A stretch of 64,000 bases of DNA from positions 3,162,001-3,226,000 of the forward strand of contig NZ_CP095072.1 of NCBI RefSeq assembly GCF_022919115.1, written 5' to 3'. The position numbers were made by a program, and so were the translations under genes. The stretch is from Gracilibacillus caseinilyticus (GTDB lineage: Bacteria; Bacillota; Bacilli; Bacillales; Amphibacillaceae). Below, one piece after another: positions 33,342 through 41,352 of the stretch; positions within the stretch are counted from its first letter, which is position 1; every line of letters begins with the position of its first letter. The notes under the pieces were generated by a model. It searched no databases. It was not told where the DNA came from and saw only the letters and a list, made by a program, of their open reading frames with translations.

Positions 33342-34448
33342 ATGTCTACAAAAACAGTAACAGCACCATTTCGAGCAGATCATGTAGGAAGTTTGTTACG
33401 TCCAGAAAGTTTATTGGAGGCAAGAAAAGCGTATCAGGAAGGAAATATAAGTGCAGCAGAATTGCGAGAAGTAGAGAACAAAGAAATTGCACACATTGTC
33501 GATAAGCAGATTGAAGTTGGTCTGGAATTAGTATCTGATGGGGAGTTCCGCCGCCGCTTCTGGCATACGGATTTCTTGGAACATTTGAATGGAATTGAAG
33601 GTTATGTACCAGAAGTTGGTTACATATTTAACGGAAACGAAGAAACAGAGCGTTACAATATTCGCAATAATGGAAAAATCTCTTTTAATCAAGATCATCC
33701 ATTCTTACAAGATTTTAAGGAATTTAATGAGATCGTCAATGGCCGTGCCGATGCTAAACAAACGATCCCAAGTCCGAATCAATTATTTAATATAGGGATT
33801 CGTAATGAAACCATTTATCCGGATATTGAGGATTTTGCAAGTGATGTCATTCAGGCATACCGTGATGCCATTAAAGCTTTTTACGATTTAGGTGTACGAT
33901 ATTTGCAATTTGATGATGTTTATATTGCTGGATTATCGTCACCGGACATTCCTTTTAATGATGGTGCGTATGACAGAGATTATTTAATTGATTTAGCTTT
34001 ACGTGTAGTGAATGGTGTTTTAGAAGACAAACCGGAAGATTTAGTTGTGACCACGCATTTATGTCGTGGAAATTACCGTTCTAATTGGGCTTTCTCTGGA
34101 AGTTATGATCTCATTGCACCGACACTGTTTGCAAAAGAGAAAGTGGATGGATTCTTCTTGGAGTATGATGATGAACGTTCTGGTGGATTCAAGCCGCTAG
34201 ACTATATTCCAGATGGCGGTGCTCGAGTGGTATTGGGCTTATTCACTTCAAAAACTGGTGAATTAGAAAATAAAGAACAAATCAAAGCAAGAGTAGGGGA
34301 AGCTGCCAAATACGTACCACTTGAACAGTTGTGCTTAAGCCCTCAATGTGGATTTGCATCGACTCATCACGGTAATAAATTGACAGAAGAAGATCAGTGG
34401 AAAAAACTGAAATATATTGTAGAAGTAACCAAAGAAATCTGGAATTAA
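33342..34448 (+). CDS. cobalamin-independent methionine synthase-like protein (YxjG/YxjH type)
   Basis: This 368-aa single-domain protein is related to the C-terminal half of MetE. Zinc-ligand segments THLCRGN, FFLEYDDE and SPQCGFAS and the VSDGEFRRRFWHTDFLE segment are present. B. subtilis yxjG and yxjH, both S-box controlled, are the nearest known type; they are thought to remethylate homocysteine with a methyl donor other than polyglutamyl folate. ATG 33342 with GAAGGAGAGG upstream is chosen over the long frame from 33216, which would run through the riboswitch. Confidence 0.9.
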   Translation: MSTKTVTAPFRADHVGSLLRPESLLEARKAYQEGNISAAELREVENKEIAHIVDKQIEVGLELVSDGEFRRRFWHTDFLEHLNGIEGYVPEVGYIFNGNEETERYNIRNNGKISFNQDHPFLQDFKEFNEIVNGRADAKQTIPSPNQLFNIGIRNETIYPDIEDFASDVIQAYRDAIKAFYDLGVRYLQFDDVYIAGLSSPDIPFNDGAYDRDYLIDLALRVVNGVLEDKPEDLVVTTHLCRGNYRSNWAFSGSYDLIAPTLFAKEKVDGFFLEYDDERSGGFKPLDYIPDGGARVVLGLFTSKTGELENKEQIKARVGEAAKYVPLEQLCLSPQCGFASTHHGNKLTEEDQWKKLKYIVEVTKEIWN

Positions 34449-34459
34449 TGAGTAAAGCA

Positions 34460-34502
34460 AAAACCTCTTAAGCATGTCATAATGTGCTTAAGAGGTTTTT
34501 CT
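34460..34502 (+). terminator. intrinsic terminator after the methionine synthase-like gene
   Basis: AAAACCTCTTAAGCA / TGCTTAAGAGGTTTTT is a 15-bp stem followed by T residues. Confidence 0.93.
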
Positions 34503-34600
34503 GTAGTGAGTGAAGAAAGTATATAAGTACAGTCATAGAAGTAATCATGCTGAACATGAAGATATATGGACTATGTCTAGCGTTGAAGTCATTTTGAAAT

Positions 34601-34736
34601 GCTTAGCTGGCATACCGCTCCGGCCAACCACTTCGCGTCCTGCGGAGGCATATTTCCGGAGCTTTGCTAAGCAAATGAATCTATCAAAATTACCACAAAG
34701 TCAAACAGTTCCACTTTACATAATCCATATTATAGG
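34601..34736 (+). repeat. dispersed repeat family B, partial copy
   Basis: It contains ACCGCTCCGGCCAACCACTT and GCGTCCTGCGG, as in the other B copies, then the AGCAAATGAATC to AATCCATATTATA tail shared with 11333-11391. The flanking arms GCTTAGC (34601-34607) and GCTAAGC (34676-34682) form an inverted repeat. It fills most of the 388-bp gap before the phosphoesterase gene. Confidence 0.8.
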
Positions 34737-34836
34737 TAGTTGTATATTATTTTGTTAGTTAGGACCGGGTGGGCTTTCCCAGTTTTTCTTACAGGTATGA
34801 AGTTAATTCAAAGCGAAAATGTCTGGAGTAGAGGGA

Positions 34837-35670
34837 ATGAATAACAAAAAAATGTATGGAATCTTATTGATTATTACAGGATGTATGATAGCAATAGTTG
34901 TAGGTATTAAAGTTTATTATGATACAAATGCGTTAAAAGTAGCGGAGGTTCAATTGTCGAATGAAAAATTGAATCGAAACCAGTCCATTCAGATATTACA
35001 GATATCAGACTTGCATAATAAGCAATTTGGTGAAGATAATCAAAAATTACTTGAGAAAGTTATCCAACTTGAACCAGATGTGGTTGTGCTGACAGGGGAT
35101 ATTGTGGATCGCAGTACGGAAAATATCGATGATGTCCTCTCATTTGTTGAACAGTTATCGATCAGTCAATCTCCGGTATTTTATGTTTCAGGAAATCACG
35201 ATTGGGACAATCCTTTACACGAATCGTTATTTAAGGGTCTCCGTGAAGCTGGCGTGAACATATTGGATAATCAGAATGTGCAAATACTGTTAGGCCATAC
35301 TAGTTTCCAGATAGCCGGTGTGGTGGATCTATCAACTGGGCAAAGTAATATCGAGCATGCAGTGAAAGGTCTGGATCATCAAATCTTTACTGTTTTATTA
35401 TCACACACCCCCCCGGTGAATCAAGGTCCGTTACCGAATGAGATTGACTTGATCATAAGTGGCCATACACACGGGGGACAAGTTCGATTGCCGTTTATTG
35501 GAGCTGTAGTTGCCCCGGATCAAGGATTCTTTCCAACTTATGACCAAGGCTTGTTCGCGCTTTCTGTTCGTCAGCAGCTCTATATAGATAGTGGAATTGG
35601 TACGAGTATGCTTCCTATACGATTTCTCAATCAGAGCCAGATCACTTTAATCACTATTTCAGGTGCATGA
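34837..35670 (+). CDS. membrane-anchored metallophosphoesterase (YkuE/YaeI-like)
   Basis: This 277-aa protein has an N-terminal membrane segment (about residues 5-27) and a calcineurin-like phosphoesterase domain: ISDLHNKQFG, VVLTGDIVDR, YVSGNHDW, LLSHTP and ISGHTHGGQVRLP hold the dinuclear metal ligands. Relatives such as YkuE are surface-located or act on lipid phosphates (YaeI/LpxH-like); the substrate here is unknown. ATG 34837 has GGAG 8 nt upstream and is preferred over 34819. It converges with ligD. Confidence 0.92.
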   Translation: MNNKKMYGILLIITGCMIAIVVGIKVYYDTNALKVAEVQLSNEKLNRNQSIQILQISDLHNKQFGEDNQKLLEKVIQLEPDVVVLTGDIVDRSTENIDDVLSFVEQLSISQSPVFYVSGNHDWDNPLHESLFKGLREAGVNILDNQNVQILLGHTSFQIAGVVDLSTGQSNIEHAVKGLDHQIFTVLLSHTPPVNQGPLPNEIDLIISGHTHGGQVRLPFIGAVVAPDQGFFPTYDQGLFALSVRQQLYIDSGIGTSMLPIRFLNQSQITLITISGA

Positions 35671-35689
35671 GGGTAGAGAGTTAGTCTTG

Positions 35690-37426
35690 CTATTCAAGAT
35701 GCCTATAAAAATCAAAGAAAGGGCAACCTTTTTCTCGGATTCTTTGCAATACGGATCGGATAGTGAAAATGGTTGGATCCAATGTTTCGGTAACTTCTTC
35801 CCAAAATAAAGGCGTAGCTACGGTTGCTTGATTTGTTGCACGTGTGGAATAAGGAGCAATGATTGTTTTTCTCTCTGCATGCTGCACATAATCAATATAC
35901 AGACGATTTCCACGATTCTTTATCAATCTTTCACTGGTAAACTGATCCGGATAGGCTTGTATTAATACATTACTTGTAGCTTCCATTAATTCACGTGTCT
36001 GCTGGTACGTCCAATTATTGACAGGGATATGAATTTGTAGTCCAGTTTTTCCGGAAGTCTTGATGTATGGCTTCAATTTTTGATGCTCCATCATTTCTTT
36101 GATTAATAATGCTGCCCGAACAGCAAGATAGAACTCCTTAAGGCTAGGAGGATCTAAATCAAAGACAATCTGATCCGGCTGATGATGCTGTTGTTTGTTA
36201 AAAGGAATATGAAACTCCAAGCCTCCATGGTTACCAAACCACAGAAGGCTTTCAAAATTCTGGCAATATATAGCAGCATCACCACCGACTGAATGCTTTG
36301 GTCTGAGAAAGGAAGGTGCATAGTCAGGTAAATGTTTTTGATAGAAAGATGGTTCACTTACACCATCAGGATAGCGAATAATCGTTAATTTTCGATCGTT
36401 TATCCAAGGAAGCATGTATGGAGCCATCGTTCTTAAATAACACAAAAAATCTAATTTAGAGTATTCAGGAAATAGCAATTTGTCCAATTTGGACACCGAT
36501 ACTCGTTCCGGAATTTGTGCTAACCCAAATTTGATCGCTTCAGTATTGCAATGTTCTGGCTCTATATCAAAACGGAATGCTGAGAAATGCGGTTCACGTA
36601 ATTCTTCTTTACTGGCGTCAAGACATTGAATATCCAAACAGATTGATGGTGACACATTCCAAGTTGTACCGTTTACTTTCTTTCCATTCTGTTTAATAAA
36701 TGTTTGTAACGTATCTTTTTCTTCCTTTTTCAATCCGTTTTTACATTTCCCTAACGTTTGCAGCTTATTGTCCATATAATAACTAACTGTAAAGTAGTCA
36801 TTATTACTATTCCACTTTGTTACAACCCCTTGGACGGTACGATAGTTTTTAATCTTTAACCAGGATTCACTGCGCTTTCCTTCTTTATAGGGTGCGTTTT
36901 TTTTCTTGGCGACAAACCCTTCTGCCTGGTGCAAAGCAACCAATTTTTCCACATCTTCCAACTGTTCAAAAGTAGGTGCTTTTTGGATAGTTTCGATATT
37001 TTCCTCGAATAAGTGATGCAGAGTTCGATCCCTTACTGTGAATGGTTTATTACGTAAATTGGTCGCCTCGCACGTCAGCAGATCGAAGACGATAAACGTT
37101 ACGTTATGCTGTTCTTTCTTGTTTCGTTTTGTCTTCGATCTTCTTTGAATTTGACTGAAGTCACAGCGGTATGGAGTTAGTAACAGAACAATTTCTCCGT
37201 CCAACTGTAGGGGGAAATATCTTTCGTAAAAGTCACGATGCTCCTTACACCAAAGGGTAATTTCAGGGAAGCTAGCTGTCAGATCGTGACCATTACGACT
37301 TATTATAGTGATTTCTTTTTTATCCCAGTATAATCCACAACGGAATCCATCATATTTTATTTGATATAACCATTGATGACCTGTTGGTACTTGGCTTGTA
37401 AGAGTTGGCAACATCGGTTTCCACAC
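35690..37426 (-). CDS. ligD: bacterial NHEJ DNA ligase-polymerase LigD
   Basis: This 578-aa two-domain protein matches B. subtilis LigD (YkoU). The N-terminal ATP-dependent ligase has the adenylated Lys in YQIKYDGFRCGLYWD and later LDGEIVLL, VAKKKNAPYKEGKRSESWLK. The C-terminal primase-polymerase domain has RYPDGVSEPSFYQKHLPDYA, the acidic pair in IVFDLDPPS, and a final TSERLIKNRGNRLYIDYVQHA with KTIIAPYSTRA. There is no separate nuclease domain. A GTG at 37426 after AAGGGG aligns with the known N-terminus and leaves a 105-bp divergent promoter region with ku. Confidence 0.95.
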   Translation of the reverse strand: MWKPMLPTLTSQVPTGHQWLYQIKYDGFRCGLYWDKKEITIISRNGHDLTASFPEITLWCKEHRDFYERYFPLQLDGEIVLLLTPYRCDFSQIQRRSKTKRNKKEQHNVTFIVFDLLTCEATNLRNKPFTVRDRTLHHLFEENIETIQKAPTFEQLEDVEKLVALHQAEGFVAKKKNAPYKEGKRSESWLKIKNYRTVQGVVTKWNSNNDYFTVSYYMDNKLQTLGKCKNGLKKEEKDTLQTFIKQNGKKVNGTTWNVSPSICLDIQCLDASKEELREPHFSAFRFDIEPEHCNTEAIKFGLAQIPERVSVSKLDKLLFPEYSKLDFLCYLRTMAPYMLPWINDRKLTIIRYPDGVSEPSFYQKHLPDYAPSFLRPKHSVGGDAAIYCQNFESLLWFGNHGGLEFHIPFNKQQHHQPDQIVFDLDPPSLKEFYLAVRAALLIKEMMEHQKLKPYIKTSGKTGLQIHIPVNNWTYQQTRELMEATSNVLIQAYPDQFTSERLIKNRGNRLYIDYVQHAERKTIIAPYSTRATNQATVATPLFWEEVTETLDPTIFTIRSVLQRIREKGCPFFDFYRHLE

Positions 37427-37531
37427 GTGGACAACGCCCCTTGTTTTTATATCTTTTATGTTATTTTTTCCGTTCGTTTGCATGATTATGTGAGAATTTG
37501 AAAAACTAGTTAGAAAAAGAGGTGTTAAGAG

Positions 37532-38380
37532 ATGCATACGATTTGGAAAGGAACGATTAGTTTTGGTTTAGTAAATATCCCGATAAAACTACATTCTGCT
37601 ACAGAAAACAAAGACATTAAACTGAAAAATCTGCATAAGGAATGTCATTCACCGGTTAAATATGAGAAGGTATGCCCGGTTTGCGAAAAGGAAATTTCCC
37701 AGGAGGATATGGTTAAGGGTTACGAGTATACCAAGAATAAGTTTGTCGTGTTGGAGCAGGAAGATCTAGAAGCACTCAGAGAGGAAAATGAAGAGAAAGC
37801 AGTGGACATTATTGAATTCGTCAAGCTGGAGGAAATTGATCCGATTTATTTCGACCGTAGTTATTATTTATCACCGAATGAAGGTGGAACAAAAGCTTAT
37901 GCATTGCTAAGAAATGCGCTAGAGGAAACGGGTAAGATCGGATTGGCGAAAATCACGATTCGTTCTAAGCAACATTTGGCGGTAGTTCGTATTTATCACA
38001 ACACGTTGATTATGGAAACCATTTATTTTCCGGATGAAGTGCGTGATTTTAAGGAAGTTCCAAATGTTCCAGAAGAACCAGCCATTGTAGAAAAAGAACT
38101 AGAAACGGCTAAATTGCTGATTGATCAACTCACTGCAACATTTGAGCCAGAGAAATATCATGATGAGTACCGTACAGCCTTATTAGCATTGATTGAGCAG
38201 AAAAAACAAGGCGAAGAGGTAACTACAGCAAAAGAGCCACCACGTAAAGATAATGTAACAGATTTAATGGAAGCATTGGAGAAATCACTAAATAAATCAA
38301 AAACGAAGAAAAAGAAAACGACTGCTAAAAAATCGAAAACAACGAAAAAATCCTCTGGACAAAAAGCAAAAGCAAATTAA
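37532..38380 (+). CDS. ku: Ku DNA end-binding protein
   Basis: This 282-aa Ku homodimer subunit binds double-strand DNA ends and recruits LigD for non-homologous end joining. It begins MHTIWKGTISFGLVNIPIKL, includes YFDRSYYLSPNEGG and RSKQHLAVVRIY, and ends with a very Lys-rich tail (about residues 255-282) that would contact DNA. It is divergent from ligD. In B. subtilis the pair acts in the forespore and protects germinating spores. RBS AGAGGTG precedes ATG 37532. Confidence 0.97.
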   Translation: MHTIWKGTISFGLVNIPIKLHSATENKDIKLKNLHKECHSPVKYEKVCPVCEKEISQEDMVKGYEYTKNKFVVLEQEDLEALREENEEKAVDIIEFVKLEEIDPIYFDRSYYLSPNEGGTKAYALLRNALEETGKIGLAKITIRSKQHLAVVRIYHNTLIMETIYFPDEVRDFKEVPNVPEEPAIVEKELETAKLLIDQLTATFEPEKYHDEYRTALLALIEQKKQGEEVTTAKEPPRKDNVTDLMEALEKSLNKSKTKKKKTTAKKSKTTKKSSGQKAKAN

Positions 38381-38550
38381 GATAAAATATCCATATGAAG
38401 CACAAATACTTTTTATCCCTTTCTGCAGGCATGCTGCGGAAAGGCTACATAATTCTGATGCTCTGGTGCTCTACACTTTAAAAGTCTCTAAACAGCTTGA
38501 ACACTCCAATATGCTACAATAGATGAAAAGTCTGTTGGGGGATGAATGAC

Positions 38551-38718
38551 ATGAATATGAAAAAAATGGTCATAATGGAACTGATCTATTCGATGGTGAT
38601 TGGTGTCATACTTGGCTTTCTGCTGGAAAATATGTTAATTGGTTTGGCGTTCGGTTTCGGGATCGGATTAGTGATGATAGTGATCCTATATTTGGTCAAT
38701 AAGTTTTATATTAAATAA
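38551..38718 (+). CDS. small two-helix membrane protein
   Basis: This is a 55-codon gene. ATG 38551 has GGGGG 9 nt upstream. The product is MNMKKMVIMELIYSMVIG followed by two hydrophobic helices (about residues 9-25 and 28-49, rich in Gly, Val, Ile, Leu) and a short basic end. No family is recognised. It lies between ku and sspH. Confidence 0.55.
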   Translation: MNMKKMVIMELIYSMVIGVILGFLLENMLIGLAFGFGIGLVMIVILYLVNKFYIK

Positions 38719-38736
38719 TAGTTAGTCTGAGGAAAA

Positions 38737-38766
38737 TACATACCTTTCCAAGATATGAGTATACTA
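38737..38766 (+). promoter_or_regulatory. candidate sigma-G promoter of sspH
   Basis: TACATA (38737-38742) and TATACTA (38760-38766), 17 bp apart, are each one base from the forespore sigma-G consensus. They lie 35 bp before the sspH start. Confidence 0.5.
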
Positions 38767-38800
38767 CAATTCGTTACCACTATAAAGAGGAGGGGAAATA

Positions 38801-38980
38801 ATGGATGCACAACGCGCACAGGAAATCATGGACTCTTCAGACATGTGTCATGTAACATGTAAAGGAGATCAAGTGTACATCGAACATGTAGATCAGGGCA
38901 CTGGTCATGCGACAGTTCATGCACTGAATAAGCCAGAACAGAAATACATGGTGTCTGTAGATGAGTTAATGGAGCAGTAA
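38801..38980 (+). CDS. sspH: small acid-soluble spore protein H
   Basis: This 59-aa protein begins MDAQRAQEIMDSSDMCHV and continues VYIEHVDQGTGHATVHAL, matching the H-type SASP family (RA-E---S------V---G---I-HVDE pattern). SspH is a minor protein of the dormant spore core made in the forespore under sigma-G; it is not one of the DNA-binding alpha/beta types. The RBS is AGGAGGGG. It is followed by a 12-bp perfect hairpin. Confidence 0.9.
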   Translation: MDAQRAQEIMDSSDMCHVTCKGDQVYIEHVDQGTGHATVHALNKPEQKYMVSVDELMEQ

Positions 38981-39303
38981 GGTTAGAATGGATTCGTTAG
39001 CAACTGGAACAGGATTGTGTCCAGTTGCTAATTACTTCATCCTTGTTCCGGTGAATAAAAGAAAGTAGATGTTTTTAACATTTTTTTATTGTAGCAGGAA
39101 TTTCGTCATTCTTTATCGAATAATAATATAAAATAGGTTAGCTATTTATAGGGACAATTGACATGCTGTAGGAGCAGTAATTTGGCATCATTCTACCATT
39201 TCTGCATAATATATCATATATTGTCTTTTATTTGATCAAAACTAGTCGTAATTTGCGGTTTCCCGGGCAATTTTTTTAGGTAACTTCTAATATTTCCTTT
39301 TCG
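38981..39303. other. sspH-comER intergenic region
   Basis: A perfect 12-bp stem (38997-39008 with 39020-39031) right after sspH probably ends its transcript, though the T-run is poor. The remaining 270 bp are AT-rich with nothing recognisable. Confidence 0.6.
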
Positions 39304-40125
39304 TTAACCTTCCATCAACTTTGCTATCATCTCTTTATCTTCTGAGAATTTTCCGTGAGTTGCTTTGACTAATTCCGGAAATAGTTCATTAAGGTTTGCT
39401 TCCATTGCAGCAATTCCAACTCCAGTTATGCCACCTTTTACACATACTTTTTCGATTAATTCACTTAACGTAAAATGATTCTCCGAAAGTAATTTACCAA
39501 ATCCAATAAACATTTTTTCCATTAATGCTGTTGCCTCTTCTGTTGTTATATCAGTTAAACTTGCTGCATGATGAATGTAATTTTCCGCCAAAAAAGAAAA
39601 AAAAGCAGGACCGCAAGATACAATGTCAGAAGTAATTCGAATTGTATTTTCTTCTATTTCAATTGGCTCAGAGAATCGTTGGCAACGCTTGATAAACAAC
39701 TCTTTTCTTGACGAATCGATTCGATTTCCGAATGTCAGTAAAGTGACGCCAGCAAGTGCATAATTTGTAATACTAGGTACCATTCTAGCTACCTGACAAT
39801 CAACTATTGATTCAATTTCTTCTACGGACATTCCGCTTGTTATGGATACGAGTAATTGATTGTCAGCAAGTACTGGTTTTATTTCTTCTAACACATCCAC
39901 CATATCTTTCGGTTTCACGCAAAGAAAGAGGGTATCTACTTGATCCACTAATTCAAATAGATTCTTTTCTACATGTATATCTTTATAGCGATGTTGAATA
40001 GCTTCTGCTTTCTCAATCGTTCGGTTCGTAATATATAAGTCATTTTGTGACAGCACGTTAGATTCGAGAAAAGCAGTTACTAAAACGGTCCCCATATTTC
40101 CAGTTCCGACTAGACCCCATTTCAT
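39304..40125 (-). CDS. comER: late competence protein ComER (pyrroline-5-carboxylate reductase family)
   Basis: This 273-aa protein has an N-terminal Rossmann motif VGTGNMGTVLVTAF and the ProC-like SGMSVEEIESIV and ARMVPSITNYA segments. ComER is encoded divergently from the comEA operon, as here. In B. subtilis it is not essential for DNA uptake, and in other bacilli it affects sporulation and biofilms. Its enzymatic activity is not shown. The start has a GGCGATTT-type weak RBS. Confidence 0.93.
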   Translation of the reverse strand: MKWGLVGTGNMGTVLVTAFLESNVLSQNDLYITNRTIEKAEAIQHRYKDIHVEKNLFELVDQVDTLFLCVKPKDMVDVLEEIKPVLADNQLLVSITSGMSVEEIESIVDCQVARMVPSITNYALAGVTLLTFGNRIDSSRKELFIKRCQRFSEPIEIEENTIRITSDIVSCGPAFFSFLAENYIHHAASLTDITTEEATALMEKMFIGFGKLLSENHFTLSELIEKVCVKGGITGVGIAAMEANLNELFPELVKATHGKFSEDKEMIAKLMEG

Positions 40126-40202
40126 CAGAAATCGCCTCCTGCATATTTTCTAACACTATCCTATGAACAACTTTACTATTCTATGATAAAGGAATGATAA
40201 TC

Positions 40203-40802
40203 ATGAGTTGGATTTTGAAAAATTGGTATGTGATAGTCATTGTTGCCGCAATTGCAATTTGGCTAATTGTCGATCCATCCGTAGATAAGGCTGATCAGAA
40301 TGGGGAAGAAATCATGATAAATGAGACGCCAGCTTCAGCCACTGTATCAGAAGGTAAATCCAAACCTTCTACAGAAGTGATGGTCGATATTAAAGGAGAA
40401 GTACAACAACCAGGTGTATATGTAATGGATGAAGATGATCGGGTACAAGATGTTGTTCAAAAGGCAGGTGGCTTTACCAATAAGGCAAATCAACAACTCA
40501 TTAATTTAGCAGAAAGGGTATATGACGAAATGATTGTGCAGGTTCCTGATAAAAACACTTCAGATAATGTATCGATGGAGCTTGGTGTTGCTTCAGAAGA
40601 TAATGAAGCAAAAATCAGGATTAATATTGCGGATGCTACTGAGATTCAAACGATCCCAGGTATTGGAGAAGTAAAAGCACAAGCAATTATTGAATATCGA
40701 GAAACTAATGGTCGATTTAAAACACCTGAAGAACTAACAAAAGTTACTGGAATTGGTGAAAAAACATTAGAAAACATGAAAGAATTTATTCTTGTGCCAT
40801 AG
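40203..40802 (+). CDS. comEA: competence DNA receptor ComEA
   Basis: ComEA binds incoming double-stranded DNA at the outer face of the membrane. The 199-aa protein has an N-terminal membrane anchor (WYVIVIVAAIAIWLIV), a SLBB-like domain (VMVDIKGEVQQPGVYVMDED to about residue 115) and a C-terminal helix-hairpin-helix pair (IQTIPGIGEVKAQAIIEYR and LTKVTGIGEKTLENM). The segment before the first hairpin, INIADATEIQTI, looks two residues shorter than the usual INLNxAxxEEL form. ATG 40203 is better spaced from AAAGGA than 40194. Confidence 0.95.
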   Translation: MSWILKNWYVIVIVAAIAIWLIVDPSVDKADQNGEEIMINETPASATVSEGKSKPSTEVMVDIKGEVQQPGVYVMDEDDRVQDVVQKAGGFTNKANQQLINLAERVYDEMIVQVPDKNTSDNVSMELGVASEDNEAKIRINIADATEIQTIPGIGEVKAQAIIEYRETNGRFKTPEELTKVTGIGEKTLENMKEFILVP

Positions 40803-40867
40803 ATATTGACGCTTTAAAGTTTCAACGTTACACTTTATTATATTGTGATTGGAAAGGGATGAATGGA

Positions 40868-41323
40868 ATGGAGAGAATTTCTTGGCACCAATATTTTATG
40901 GCACAAAGTCATTTGCTAGCGTTGCGCAGCACATGTCAACGTTTAATGGTAGGAGCTACTATTGTCAGGGACAAGCGTATTATTGCCGGGGGCTATAACG
41001 GTAGTGTCTCCGGTAGTGTTCATTGTATTGATGAGGGATGTTATGTGATTGATGGGCATTGTGTCCGAACGATACATGCTGAAATGAATGCCATCTTACA
41101 GTGTGCTAAATTTGGAGCTTCAACGGAAAACGCAGAAATATATGTGACCCACTTTCCGTGTTTAAATTGTTGCAAAGCCATTATTCAAAGTGGTATTAAA
41201 ACCGTTTATTACGCGGAAGATTACAAAAATCATCCATATGCCATCGAATTATTTGAAGAAGTTGGTGTGCATGTCGAGAAAGTGGAATTAGATCAATCTT
41301 GCATTTCCTTAAAACCTCAATAG
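40868..41323 (+). CDS. comEB: ComEB, dCMP deaminase family
   Basis: This 151-aa zinc deaminase has zinc-site HAEMNAILQC (catalytic Glu in HAE) and CLNCCKAIIQSGI, and begins MERISWHQYFMAQSHLLALR like B. subtilis ComEB. dCMP deaminase makes dUMP for thymidylate synthesis. The B. subtilis protein has a longer C-terminal tail (189 aa), absent here. It is the middle gene of the comE operon. ATG 40868 has AAAGGG 9 nt upstream. Confidence 0.95.
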   Translation: MERISWHQYFMAQSHLLALRSTCQRLMVGATIVRDKRIIAGGYNGSVSGSVHCIDEGCYVIDGHCVRTIHAEMNAILQCAKFGASTENAEIYVTHFPCLNCCKAIIQSGIKTVYYAEDYKNHPYAIELFEEVGVHVEKVELDQSCISLKPQ

Positions 41324-41352
41324 AACATCGTGAATAAGGGAGGTGATATGGA

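Noticed and set aside
34510-34758. 82-codon frame upstream of the metallophosphoesterase
   Set aside because: It is produced by the family B repeat copy and has no conserved features.
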